NCBI GenBank assembly: GCA_014804795.1
Contig: JAAUZC010000023.1
Span: 1-64,000 of the forward strand
Direction of reading: 5' to 3'
Length of the DNA stretch: 64,000 nt
From: Lachnospiraceae bacterium
GTDB taxonomy: Bacteria > Bacillota > Clostridia > Lachnospirales > Lachnospiraceae
Under the pieces are notes generated by a model. The model was given only the letters and a program-made list of their open reading frames with translations, did no database searches and was not told the origin of the DNA. Positions 1-8,458 of the stretch are shown here, piece by piece (the stretch's first letter is position 1; every line of letters begins with the position of its first letter). The position numbers and the translations under genes were made by a program.

Positions 1-143
1 GTTTATTTGTCAAGGTGCTGATGCTCTCCCACAGACTTCTTTGTTCTTCCTGCGCGACAGCTTTGTTATCTTATCACGCCATTTGCTCTGTGTCAAGCAC
101 TTTTTTCTACTTTTTTACTTTTTTCTTTAGTTGATAAAGAAAA

Positions 144-231
144 CGGAGAAAGAGGGATTTGAACCCTCGCGCCGGTCACCCGACCTACACCCTTAGCAGG
201 GGCGCCTCTTCGGCCTCTTGAGTATTTCTCC
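144..231 (-). tRNA. tRNA-Ser (anticodon GCT)
   Basis: Read on the minus strand, a full class II cloverleaf is visible. The acceptor arm GGAGAAA pairs with TTTCTCC and is followed by discriminator G. The anticodon loop is CTGCTAA, giving anticodon GCT. There is a long variable arm, typical of serine tRNAs, and a T-arm with GGTTCAAATCC. No CCA is encoded. The 3' flank holds a short AT-rich hairpin (TTTCTTTA/TAAAGAAA) but no clean T-run. Confidence 0.96.
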
Positions 232-442
232 TTAATCCGAACTACGTCTCTACCAATATATAATGTATAACTGCGTTCATTTAAGAACGTAAAAATAATT
301 ATACTCAAGACATTCCTATTTGTCAACTAAAAATTTCCTACGTTCGGTACACTTATTACGCTGCTTATTACTCCATTGCATATAGCCGCAAAAAATTTGA
401 GACCCGAAAGAATCATTCCCTTCTCTTAACACAATTCAACAA

Positions 443-471
443 TTGACAAACCGCAGTTTTCACACTATTGT
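443..471 (+). promoter_or_regulatory. sigma-A type promoter of the GH5 gene
   Basis: TTGACA (443-448) is followed after 17 bases by TATTGT (466-471). This is a near-consensus housekeeping promoter. It lies 20 bases upstream of the AAAGGAGG ribosome binding site (491-498), so transcription would begin just before that site. It also rules out a translation start at 443, which would sit inside the -35 box. Confidence 0.75.
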
Positions 472-508
472 AGGTCTATACCCAATCGCAAAAGGAGGTC
501 CACCCTAT

Positions 509-1741
509 ATGTGGCAGAATATAAATAAAAGAAAATTTCGTCTTCTTATTATAACTATTGTATTGCTGTTTTCTCTGCTGATGCAAAGTTGCGGAAACAC
601 CGCGGAAAATGAGCCGGACTTTCAACCGGAAAAAGCTTTTGAGGATGTTAATAATACTATTGAGGGAAACGCAAATACCTCTCCTGAGTCAGACACTGCA
701 TCTCCTGCAGCAGAAACTTCAGATGTTCTTTTCAGCATTGATGAGCATCCGATTAATCAGGCAACAGAAGACTCTTCTTCCCAGACAGAATCAGAAGAGA
801 ATCTCACATCGGCAGAACCGGGAGAAACCTCCACCTCTTCCTCTGCAACAAGTTCTCTCCATGTTGACGGTTCCCGGCTTACAGACAGCACAGGCAATAC
901 CATACAGTTAAAAGGAATCAGCACTCATGGACTTGCATGGTTCCCCGAGTATGTAAACGAAGAATGCTTTCGCCAATTAAAAGATGAGTGGAATGTAAAT
1001 GTCATCCGCCTTGCTATGTATACAGCCGAATACGGCGGATACTGTACCGGCGGAGATCAGGCACATCTGAAAGAACTGGTCAGAAATGGGGTGGAGTATG
1101 CAACCGCTTCAGATATGTATGTGATCATTGACTGGCATATACTTTCTGATGGTAATCCCAATACCTATAAAGAAGACGCCAAAACCTTTTTCGCGGAAAT
1201 GGCAAAATTATATGCTGACTATGATAATGTTCTATATGAGATCTGCAATGAACCAAACGGCGCCACAAGCTGGAATGATATCAAGTCTTATGCTGAAGAA
1301 ATCATACCTGTCATTCGTTCTTATGATAAAAACGGCATTATCATTGTCGGCACACCCAACTGGTCGCAATATGTGGATCAGGCCGCTGCAGATCCCATTA
1401 CTGGCTACGATAATATCATGTACGCCTTACATTTTTATGCGGCCACCCATACAGATTCTCTGAGAAATACTATGGTTTCCGCTATCAATGCCGGACTTCC
1501 CGTCTTTGTTTCGGAATACGGAATCTGTGACGCCTCCGGGAACGGTGCTATTGATGAGTATCAAGCAGCTCAATGGATAAACCTTATGGACGAATACGGC
1601 ATCAGCTATGTTGCATGGAATCTTTCCAACAAAGAAGAAACCTCTGCCATTTTTTCCAGTAAATGCGGCAAAATTTCCGATTTTACAGAAGATGACCTGA
1701 GCTCCTCCGGGAAATGGGTCTACCATATGCTGACCGGCTAA
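509..1741 (+). CDS. Glycoside hydrolase family 5 endoglucanase, lipoprotein
   Basis: This is a secreted, membrane-anchored beta-glucanase (cellulase type) of 410 residues. The start at 509 is chosen because AAAGGAGG lies 10 bases upstream and the longer frame would begin inside the promoter. Residues 1-30 form a lipoprotein signal with the lipobox LMQSC. A Ser/Thr/Glu-rich linker of about 90 residues follows, then a GH5 barrel with VIIDWH, the acid/base glutamate in YEICNEPNG (E248), HFYAATH, and the nucleophile in VSEYGICD (E336). The pattern fits the GH5_2 subfamily. The gene stands alone on the plus strand, next to a minus-strand chaperone pair. Anchoring by lipid and linker suggests surface hydrolysis of plant or cereal beta-glucan; the substrate is inferred. 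Confidence 0.9.
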   Translation: MWQNINKRKFRLLIITIVLLFSLLMQSCGNTAENEPDFQPEKAFEDVNNTIEGNANTSPESDTASPAAETSDVLFSIDEHPINQATEDSSSQTESEENLTSAEPGETSTSSSATSSLHVDGSRLTDSTGNTIQLKGISTHGLAWFPEYVNEECFRQLKDEWNVNVIRLAMYTAEYGGYCTGGDQAHLKELVRNGVEYATASDMYVIIDWHILSDGNPNTYKEDAKTFFAEMAKLYADYDNVLYEICNEPNGATSWNDIKSYAEEIIPVIRSYDKNGIIIVGTPNWSQYVDQAAADPITGYDNIMYALHFYAATHTDSLRNTMVSAINAGLPVFVSEYGICDASGNGAIDEYQAAQWINLMDEYGISYVAWNLSNKEETSAIFSSKCGKISDFTEDDLSSSGKWVYHMLTG

Positions 1742-1761
1742 AAGACTGATTCCTCTATGCC

Positions 1762-2937
1762 TTAACTCCATACCAGATGCTTGATCAACAGAATTCCAAT
1801 TATCAAAACAGCAGCTACAAAAAATCCGACAAGCATCCAATCAAGCATTTTAAAATACGCGAAAATAAACATGAAAGCGATTATTCCGACCGCAGAACAA
1901 AAAATAATTATCAGCATTTTCCATATGCTCTTTCGTTCTGCCTTTTCTACTTCCTCTCGGATTTCCTCATACTGCTGCCGCTTTATATAGTTTACGTATG
2001 CGGAATAAAGAATCCTGTACAACTGTTGGCCTTTTCCCTCATACTTCTCCTTTTCTCCCTCCCTAAAGCCATACAGTTCCCAGAAAAACAGCGCCATTTC
2101 TTCTCTTCGGGGAAAAGTTTTTAACAGTCCGTCCGTCACAGCTTCCAACACCGACATGGACCACATGATATCCCGAAATTTCTCTGACTGCAGATACTCT
2201 TTCCAATTGTTGTCAAGATATCCTCCCCCTCTGTCCCATAAAAGCAATTGACTTTTCCAACAACTTAAAAAGAAGTTTATATTCTGTAATCTTTCCCGCT
2301 GTATACTTCTTTTGCACACAGGATACAGACTTTCATACAGTTGTTTCAGCCCTTCCCCTTCAGGATTTTCCCACGCAAAATTTTCCCCGCCCCATTTTTC
2401 ATATATCTCAAAACCATAAAGTTCCCAGAAAAACAGCAATACATCCTTTTTCCACTGAAAATATTTTGTCATTCCCGCCGCTATGGTTTCCAGCACTAAC
2501 GGAGACAACATAATTTCCTCAAATTCCTCCGACTGCAGATATTCTTTCCATTCTTCACTAAGGAACTCTCTTCCCTTCTCCCGTTCGGATATCTGTTTAT
2601 TCCAAAAATTTTGAAAGTATCTCGCCGCTTCTATATGAGACCACTCTTTTTGCATCTCTTCAGAATAAAATCCAAGCTCCTTGTATTTATTCTCCTCTTC
2701 CGGAAGCGATTCTTCATCCGCCTTTTGCGCTGTTTTATCCCCTGTCTCTTTTCTTTCCTCACTCTCCGTTCCATACGAAGCGTACCGCAGTGCTCTCTGG
2801 TATGCCTCATAAAGATTCTGAAATTCCTCCGGTTTTTCTTCAGGGTGTATCTCTTTTGAGCGGCGGGCATAGGCTCTTTTAATTTCTCTTATATTTTTTG
2901 TCGGCTCTATCTGTAAAACATCCCATATCTGCCCCAT
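1762..2937 (-). CDS. Membrane-anchored J-domain protein, HscC partner
   Basis: This 391-residue protein begins with a J-domain-like helix pair (residues 4-52). The signature tripeptide is HPE (31-33) rather than the usual HPD. A charged linker follows. Then come two clearly related segments of about 80 residues (130-213 and 245-323), each starting WKEYLQSE and containing LFFWELYGF, which is an internal tandem duplication. Two membrane helices close the protein (about 341-360 and 366-386). It starts 8 bases after the stop of the Hsp70 gene, whose final codons provide its CGGGAG ribosome site. The pairing resembles E. coli HscC with its membrane J-proteins DjlB and DjlC. The inference is a J-protein that recruits the adjacent Hsp70 to the membrane. 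Confidence 0.78.
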   Translation of the reverse strand: MGQIWDVLQIEPTKNIREIKRAYARRSKEIHPEEKPEEFQNLYEAYQRALRYASYGTESEERKETGDKTAQKADEESLPEEENKYKELGFYSEEMQKEWSHIEAARYFQNFWNKQISEREKGREFLSEEWKEYLQSEEFEEIMLSPLVLETIAAGMTKYFQWKKDVLLFFWELYGFEIYEKWGGENFAWENPEGEGLKQLYESLYPVCKRSIQRERLQNINFFLSCWKSQLLLWDRGGGYLDNNWKEYLQSEKFRDIMWSMSVLEAVTDGLLKTFPRREEMALFFWELYGFREGEKEKYEGKGQQLYRILYSAYVNYIKRQQYEEIREEVEKAERKSIWKMLIIIFCSAVGIIAFMFIFAYFKMLDWMLVGFFVAAVLIIGILLIKHLVWS

Positions 2938-2945
2938 TTGTCATT

Positions 2946-4637
2946 TTACTCCCGGAAATCTTTTCCTTCCAGAAAATCAAAAACCTTTTCTGCCTCTTTT
3001 ACACAGTTGATAATTTTCTGGTCATTCTGAGTCCCCATCGCTTCATGAAGTTTTCCCATGACTTTGGCTACCATTTGCCGTCTCTCTCCCAACATTTGAA
3101 CAAACAGCCTCTCACCCCTTGCCAGTACAAGGTTTGTCCGAATATCTCTGGGAGCCGCAATTTTATAAGCTTTCAGCTCTTCCACACGTTTTTTCAGTTC
3201 ATCCTCTTTCAATCTCGACTGACTGCTTGTCAGAACAGCCTGCTTTTTTACATTCTGTTCCAAATCAGTTACTTCCACCAGCAATATCCCATTGATATCA
3301 TAAGTAAAGCATACCTCTATTCTGTTTTCTCCCTCTTCCTTCTTCTCAATATCTATCTCAACCTCTCCAAGATAAAGATTCTCTTTACAGTAATATCCCT
3401 CCCCTTGATACACTTTAAACAGCATCTTTGACTGATTTGTGACGGCATTTGTATAGAAGTTTCTCTTAAAAGAAGGAAGAATACTGTTTCTTTCAATGAC
3501 AGGTGACATGATCGGATTTTGTGTGTTTACATAGTTCACAACATTTACTCCAAGCGTAAACGGACATGTATCTGTCAGCACCAGATCACGAATCTCCTCC
3601 TTCCGCTCCTTAATTCCCGCATAAATACCTGCCCCCATAGCTACAATTTCATCGGGCGAAGCGGCAATCTGTGGCTTTTTCCCAAAAGCAGTCTGCAAAA
3701 AGAAACTGACTACCGGCATTTTAGAGGAACCTCCCACTAAAATAATTTCGTCTATATCTTCCATTGTCCTGTCACTGTCATTTAAAGCCCTCGTTATTAC
3801 CAGCGTTATCCTGTCAAACAGATCCTGTCCCAGTTTTGCAAGCCGCACATTATCCAGTGTTACTTTTTTCTCTCCGTCCAATTCGAAAGTATAAGTTACT
3901 TCTTTTAAAACACTCAATTCTCTCTTGCATTGTTCCGCATACTGCAAAATAGAAGCCCTTTTTCCGGAGGAAAGTTCCTCATAAGAAATCTGATGGATTT
4001 CACAAAAATAGCGTGCAATCTTTTCATCAAAATCATTTCCGCCCAGATGGTTGTCTCCGTTGACTGCAATAATTTCTATCACATTATCAAAATAGTCTAC
4101 AACGGAAACATCTAAAGTTCCTCCCCCGAAGTCAAATACAAGAAAACTCCCTTCCTCTTTTTCTCCCAGGCGGCTGGCTGTCAATGCTGCTGCAGAGGGT
4201 TCATTGACCAGCCTTTCGACTTTGAGGCCGGCCAGCTCTCCCGCTTCTTTTGTCGCATAACGCTGGTTATCATTGAAATAGGCCGGCACACTGATCACGG
4301 CCTCCGTTATTTCTTCTCCCAAAAATCGTTCTGCGTCCTCCTTCAACTGACGCAGCACAAAAGAGGAAAGTTCCTGCGGTGTAAACTCACGCCCGGATAA
4401 TGTAAAAACCTTACCGGTTCCCATATATCTTTTAAAAGAAGAGGCCGTAGCTTCCGGATGGGTCACTAACCGTTCTTTCGCAATTGCCCCCACATAAATA
4501 CTTCCGTCCTCCGCCACGCTGATCACACTGGGTGTAAGTGTCTTTCCAAAGGCATTCGGAATAAGTCTGGCATATCCATCCATATAAACACATACCAGAC
4601 TGTTCGTTGTTCCTAAATCAATTCCAATAATCGCCAT
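2946..4637 (-). CDS. hscC: HscC-like Hsp70 chaperone
   Basis: This is an ATP-dependent Hsp70 paralogue of 563 residues, shorter than DnaK (about 610-640) and close to HscC (about 556). The N-terminus has the phosphate-1 motif IGIDLGTTNSLV. The ATPase core also shows VISVPAYFND, VFDFGGGTLDVSVVD and the adenosine motif ILVGGSSKMP. The substrate domain and a shortened helical lid follow. There is no GrpE or DnaJ nearby, only the downstream membrane J-protein, so this is a specialised chaperone and not the housekeeping DnaK. The start has GGAGG 10 bases upstream. Its client is unknown. Confidence 0.9.
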   Translation of the reverse strand: MAIIGIDLGTTNSLVCVYMDGYARLIPNAFGKTLTPSVISVAEDGSIYVGAIAKERLVTHPEATASSFKRYMGTGKVFTLSGREFTPQELSSFVLRQLKEDAERFLGEEITEAVISVPAYFNDNQRYATKEAGELAGLKVERLVNEPSAAALTASRLGEKEEGSFLVFDFGGGTLDVSVVDYFDNVIEIIAVNGDNHLGGNDFDEKIARYFCEIHQISYEELSSGKRASILQYAEQCKRELSVLKEVTYTFELDGEKKVTLDNVRLAKLGQDLFDRITLVITRALNDSDRTMEDIDEIILVGGSSKMPVVSFFLQTAFGKKPQIAASPDEIVAMGAGIYAGIKERKEEIRDLVLTDTCPFTLGVNVVNYVNTQNPIMSPVIERNSILPSFKRNFYTNAVTNQSKMLFKVYQGEGYYCKENLYLGEVEIDIEKKEEGENRIEVCFTYDINGILLVEVTDLEQNVKKQAVLTSSQSRLKEDELKKRVEELKAYKIAAPRDIRTNLVLARGERLFVQMLGERRQMVAKVMGKLHEAMGTQNDQKIINCVKEAEKVFDFLEGKDFRE

Positions 4638-4718
4638 TCTCAGCCTCCATGCTACGATTGATTCTATTCTGCCTTTTGTTAATTTATAATACTTTTCGCA
4701 ATGCCGACTGTGATATCT

Positions 4719-5264
4719 TTATACTGTCACCTGCTTATATAAATCGTTTCCGGCTGCATCTATCACAACAATAGCCGGAAAATCAACTACTTCCAGTTTT
4801 CTGATCGCTTCTGTTCCAAGATCATCATAAGCGATCACTTCCGATGATGTGATCGCCTTTGACAAAAGCGCTCCCGCACCGCCGATTGCCGCAAAATATA
4901 CACAGCTGTTTCTGACTATCGCCTCTTTTACCGCCTCACTTCTTTTCCCTTTTCCAATCATGCCTCTTAAACCCAGATCAAGAAGTTCCGGTGTATATTT
5001 ATCCATTCTTCCCGAAGTTGTAGGGCCTGCGGAACCAATGGGTCTCCCCTCTCTCGCTGGAGAAGGTCCCAGATAATATATAATATTATTCTTAAGATCT
5101 ATCGGAAGCGTACCGTTTTCTGCAAGCGTCTCGCTCATTCTTTTATGAGCCGCATCCCTTGCCGTATAGATCGTCCCGGTAATATATACAAAGTCCCCCG
5201 CTTTCAGGTCACATACAGTTTTTTCATTCAACGGGGCATGAATATATTTCTCTTTACTGTTCAT
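4719..5264 (-). CDS. Fumarate hydratase class I, beta subunit
   Basis: This is the C-terminal (beta) half of the [4Fe-4S] fumarase/tartrate dehydratase family, interconverting fumarate and malate. Recognisable segments are TGTIYTARDAAHKRM, the GPTTSGRMD motif, the MIGKG motif and FAAIGGAGALL. A start six codons further upstream (5282) is possible; I prefer the internal Met, which gives MNSKEKYIHAPL, typical of clostridial homologues. It lies 37 bases after the alpha subunit gene. The split two-gene form is usual in anaerobic Firmicutes. L-tartrate dehydratase is a close relative and cannot be excluded from sequence alone. Confidence 0.88.
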   Translation of the reverse strand: MNSKEKYIHAPLNEKTVCDLKAGDFVYITGTIYTARDAAHKRMSETLAENGTLPIDLKNNIIYYLGPSPAREGRPIGSAGPTTSGRMDKYTPELLDLGLRGMIGKGKRSEAVKEAIVRNSCVYFAAIGGAGALLSKAITSSEVIAYDDLGTEAIRKLEVVDFPAIVVIDAAGNDLYKQVTV

Positions 5265-5301
5265 GCTCTTTCGCCTCTTCATTGCTGCTCTTTATTCGCT
5301 T

Positions 5302-6144
5302 TTATACTTCCCTCACGACATGTCTGTTGACATGACAGCAAATATTAACCGCCACCGGCAGTCCCGCAATATGTGTCGGATATGTATTAATGTTCACAGC
5401 TAAAGCCGTCACTGTTCCGCCCAATCCTCCCGGGCCGATTCCGGTTTGATTAATCTTTTCAAGCAACTCTTTTTCCATTTCCCTGACATAGGGAATATCA
5501 GAGAATTCCTGCACCGGTCTTGTCAGCGCCTTCTTTGCAAGAAGAGCACATTTTTCAAACGTGCCGCCGATTCCCACGCCCACCACCATAGGCGGACAGG
5601 CATTGGGTCCCGCTTCTTTCACCGCCGTGAGCACAGCCTGTTTAACCCCTTCTATACCATCAGCCGGTTTCAACATAAACACTCTGCTCATATTCTCACT
5701 GCCAAAGCCCTTGGGTGCAACTGTAATTTTCACCCGATCGCCCGGTATGATCTGATAATGAATTACCGCAGGCGTATTATCTTTTGTATTTTCACGCATA
5801 AGAGGGTCTCTTACAACAGACTTTCTCAGATATCCTTCCCGATATCCCTGACGAACGCCCTCATTGATCGCTTCTTCCAGATTACCGCCTTCAAAGTGTA
5901 CTTCCTGTCCTATTTCCAGAAAAACCACTGCCATGCCGGTATCCTGACATATAGGAATCATATCTTCACCCGCTATGTTCATATTTTCACAAAGCTTACC
6001 TATGATATGCTTTCCAATCTCCGTCTCCTCTACATCAGCCGCATCCGTTATTGCCTGTTTCATATCCGGAGACAAAAAATAATTTGCCTCAATGCACATC
6101 TCTTTGATCTGTTGTGTAATTTCTGCCACCTGTATAATTTTCAT
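5302..6144 (-). CDS. Fumarate hydratase class I, alpha subunit
   Basis: This 280-residue protein is the catalytic iron-sulfur subunit of a two-part class I fumarase. Cysteines expected to bind the oxygen-labile [4Fe-4S] cluster sit in ICQDTG, in VGIGGTFEKCA and near the C-terminus in NICCHVNRH. The signature GIGPGGLGGTVTAL is present. It is the first gene of the alpha-beta pair, and the beta subunit follows on the same strand. The likely role is the fumarate-malate step of the incomplete (reductive or oxidative) citric acid pathway. Tartrate dehydratase alpha is the alternative. Confidence 0.9.
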   Translation of the reverse strand: MKIIQVAEITQQIKEMCIEANYFLSPDMKQAITDAADVEETEIGKHIIGKLCENMNIAGEDMIPICQDTGMAVVFLEIGQEVHFEGGNLEEAINEGVRQGYREGYLRKSVVRDPLMRENTKDNTPAVIHYQIIPGDRVKITVAPKGFGSENMSRVFMLKPADGIEGVKQAVLTAVKEAGPNACPPMVVGVGIGGTFEKCALLAKKALTRPVQEFSDIPYVREMEKELLEKINQTGIGPGGLGGTVTALAVNINTYPTHIAGLPVAVNICCHVNRHVVREV

Positions 6145-6265
6145 ATAAACCTCTGGCTTCGGTTACAATTTACTGATAACCATATCCTTTCTGCAATCGA
6201 CAAACCAACACCTCTACTATGATCAGCTCTCTCACTCATCGTTTGCAAGAGCGAAAAGTCTCTCA

Positions 6266-6679
6266 TTAGTTTCCCACAATCTTATTTTTGATTTCTTCTA
6301 ATTCCGCCTCTTCCGGCTTTCCGGGGGTCCAGCCAATCACCTGTCCGTCTCCTTTATAGCGCGGAATCAGATGCATATGAAAATGAAATACTGTCTGCCC
6401 TGCCACTTCCTCGTTATTCTGCACCAGATTAAAACCGTCACACTGCAGTTTCCCGCGCATCTGTGCCGCCATTTTCTTTGCCAGTACCATCACTTTTTCC
6501 GCCTGATCTTCCGGCAGTTCAAAAAGATTCCGGTAATGATTTTTTGGCAAAATCAATGCATGGCCTTTCGTGGCAGGCCCCAGATCCAGAATCACCCTGA
6601 ATTCTTCATCCTCATACAATGTTTTTGACGGAATTTCTCCTGCTGCTATTTTGCAGAAAATACAAGCATCATCCTTCAT
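6266..6679 (-). CDS. HIT family nucleotide-binding protein
   Basis: This 137-residue protein of the histidine triad superfamily probably hydrolyses nucleoside phosphoramidates or similar nucleotides in the cytoplasm. The N-terminus CIFCKIAAGEIP and the C-terminal catalytic triad HFHMHLIPRY are typical of the HinT/Hit branch. CxxC at residues 6-9 could bind zinc, as in many bacterial members. It is monocistronic or weakly linked to its neighbours, with gaps of about 60-120 bases on each side. Confidence 0.92.
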   Translation of the reverse strand: MKDDACIFCKIAAGEIPSKTLYEDEEFRVILDLGPATKGHALILPKNHYRNLFELPEDQAEKVMVLAKKMAAQMRGKLQCDGFNLVQNNEEVAGQTVFHFHMHLIPRYKGDGQVIGWTPGKPEEAELEEIKNKIVGN

Positions 6680-6743
6680 TTTCTTTTCTCTCCTCTATTA
6701 TTTATTCTGTTTTCCATTACCCCGGCATTATTTCCCGCTTTCT

Positions 6744-7736
6744 TCAGCTAAATACAAAAAGCTGATCCAATTGTCTGAGCAGTTTGAAATCTCCCCTCAT
6801 CTTCATAACACCGCTCATAAAGCCCCTTTGGAAAGACATTCTTCCGTTTATGATATCATTCATCGTCTCCTCTGACATCTGAATTTCCACATCCGCCTTT
6901 TCCCTCTGGCCGTAACTGCATATCATATCATTTTGTCTCACTTCAATGCATAAAGGAAGCTTTTTCGTCTCAAACATAATCTTATAGGTTCCTCTAAAAC
7001 CGACAATTGGCCTGAAATGATCCCGCAATGTATTCAGAAACTCCGTCTGACCATCCTCTTCATCCTCATCCAATTTGTTACGGAATAAGCTGGTCAGCTC
7101 CCTGATATCCTCTTTCGTTTTCTGCACATAACTGTCATCAGAAGCATACTGCGAAAGCTGCTCCGCTTCTTTCGGTGTCAGATCAGTATTTTTTGTAATA
7201 GATACAAACCGGTTCACTGCCTGATTGCTGGCCGGCAGAGCAAGCACTTTCTTATTGATCACCCGGTACATATCCTCCGCTTTTTTTTCAATCAACGCAT
7301 TATAGGCCTCACTGTTTTCCAAAATGGAAATATCCTCAATATAACCACAAAGCCCGTTACAGGGCATCCCCCCGAGAATTTCCCAGGCAGACGCCATATT
7401 CAGTTCTCCATCTCTCTCCCCGTAAGTTGTGGACATCACAATCGGGCACATGTAAGTCTTGGCAATTTTTTCCTTGTCTCCGTAGAGCCAGCAAGCATCT
7501 AAAAACTGCATCATATAGCCGCCTATACCATACCATTCCACCGTCGTCGCAAGAATAATACCATCTGCGTCCTTTAATGTTTGAGGCAGCATTGTAATAC
7601 TGTTTTTCATATCATACAGCATAAATCTTTCTACCACGACATGAAGCTCCCGGAACACTTCTTCCATCTTCTCAATCACATACAGTGTTGGATCATCAAT
7701 CAATCCTCGTCCGCCATAATAAATGTTGATCTTCAT
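6744..7736 (-). CDS. Flavodoxin-fold oxidoreductase with SCP2 domain
   Basis: This is a two-domain protein of 330 residues. The N-terminal half (about 1-180) has the flavodoxin/NADPH-dependent FMN reductase layout, with a core strand MKINIYYGGRG, an acidic strand DADGIILATTVEW and the STTYGERDG loop. The C-terminal part (about 225-330) resembles an SCP2 sterol-carrier domain, with ETKKLPLCIEVR and the late NGRMSFQRGFMSGVMKM segment. The start follows AAAGGAG by seven bases. It is one base away from the rhomboid gene, so the two are probably co-transcribed. The redox substrate is not evident. Confidence 0.8.
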   Translation of the reverse strand: MKINIYYGGRGLIDDPTLYVIEKMEEVFRELHVVVERFMLYDMKNSITMLPQTLKDADGIILATTVEWYGIGGYMMQFLDACWLYGDKEKIAKTYMCPIVMSTTYGERDGELNMASAWEILGGMPCNGLCGYIEDISILENSEAYNALIEKKAEDMYRVINKKVLALPASNQAVNRFVSITKNTDLTPKEAEQLSQYASDDSYVQKTKEDIRELTSLFRNKLDEDEEDGQTEFLNTLRDHFRPIVGFRGTYKIMFETKKLPLCIEVRQNDMICSYGQREKADVEIQMSEETMNDIINGRMSFQRGFMSGVMKMRGDFKLLRQLDQLFVFS

Positions 7737-7737
7737 A

Positions 7738-8346
7738 TTAACTCCTTTCGCTCTCCCGATTCTGCATCAGCATATAAAGACATGTCAATAAAATTCCACA
7801 GATCAAGCCGCCAATATGTGCGGCGTTATTCACATTTGATGTCCGCAGTCCCATATATATCATGTAGACGATCATAAATCCCATTCTTTTTAACGTAATA
7901 TCGCCATACTTTCCCTTATGCCGCACCACAATAACCAACAGCGCTCCTATCAGGCCAAATACCGCTCCGCTCGCACCAATGGAAGCCATATAACTTCCTG
8001 TATAAAATTCATATGCCGCATAGAACAGTGAGCCGGTTATCCCACTGAAAAAATAAAGTATTACATACTGTCTTTTTCCAAGATATTTTTCTACTATTTC
8101 CCCGGCAAAATACAACATCAGCATATTCCCGACCAGATGGTCAGCATCTGCATGCAGAAACATCGAGGTGATGGTCCTCCACCATTCTTTCCCATATAAA
8201 ACATATTGCAGGCTGAATGCACCTTCATTATACAACAAATCGCCGCTGAACACACTAATAATAAAAAGAAATATATTCAGGACAACCAAACCGATTGTCG
8301 TAATTTTCTCTTTCCACACAGATAAATTTGTCTGGTACATATTCAT
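7738..8346 (-). CDS. Rhomboid family intramembrane serine protease
   Basis: This is a six-helix membrane protease of about 202 residues. The catalytic serine is in GASGAVFGL and the catalytic histidine in NAAHIGGLICG. The preceding HADADHLVGNMLML segment matches the rhomboid helix-2 HxxxN region. It cleaves membrane-spanning substrates within the bilayer. A GTG lies one codon earlier, and an ATG two codons further on is also possible. The flavodoxin/SCP2 gene follows at once. No substrate can be assigned. Confidence 0.9.
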   Translation of the reverse strand: MNMYQTNLSVWKEKITTIGLVVLNIFLFIISVFSGDLLYNEGAFSLQYVLYGKEWWRTITSMFLHADADHLVGNMLMLYFAGEIVEKYLGKRQYVILYFFSGITGSLFYAAYEFYTGSYMASIGASGAVFGLIGALLVIVVRHKGKYGDITLKRMGFMIVYMIYMGLRTSNVNNAAHIGGLICGILLTCLYMLMQNRESERS

Positions 8347-8458
8347 CACCGTCCCATGCCACTATTCTACTATAAAAGTACTGTTATTTACAAGCGGCTT
8401 CTCCTATAATGCGGTAAACATGAAACCATCTGCTTTTCAATGCCGGCAGACAATAATT

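Noticed and set aside
443-508. TTG start at 443 for the cellulase gene
   Set aside because: The codon is part of a -35 box, and the ribosome site and lipoprotein signal support ATG at 509.
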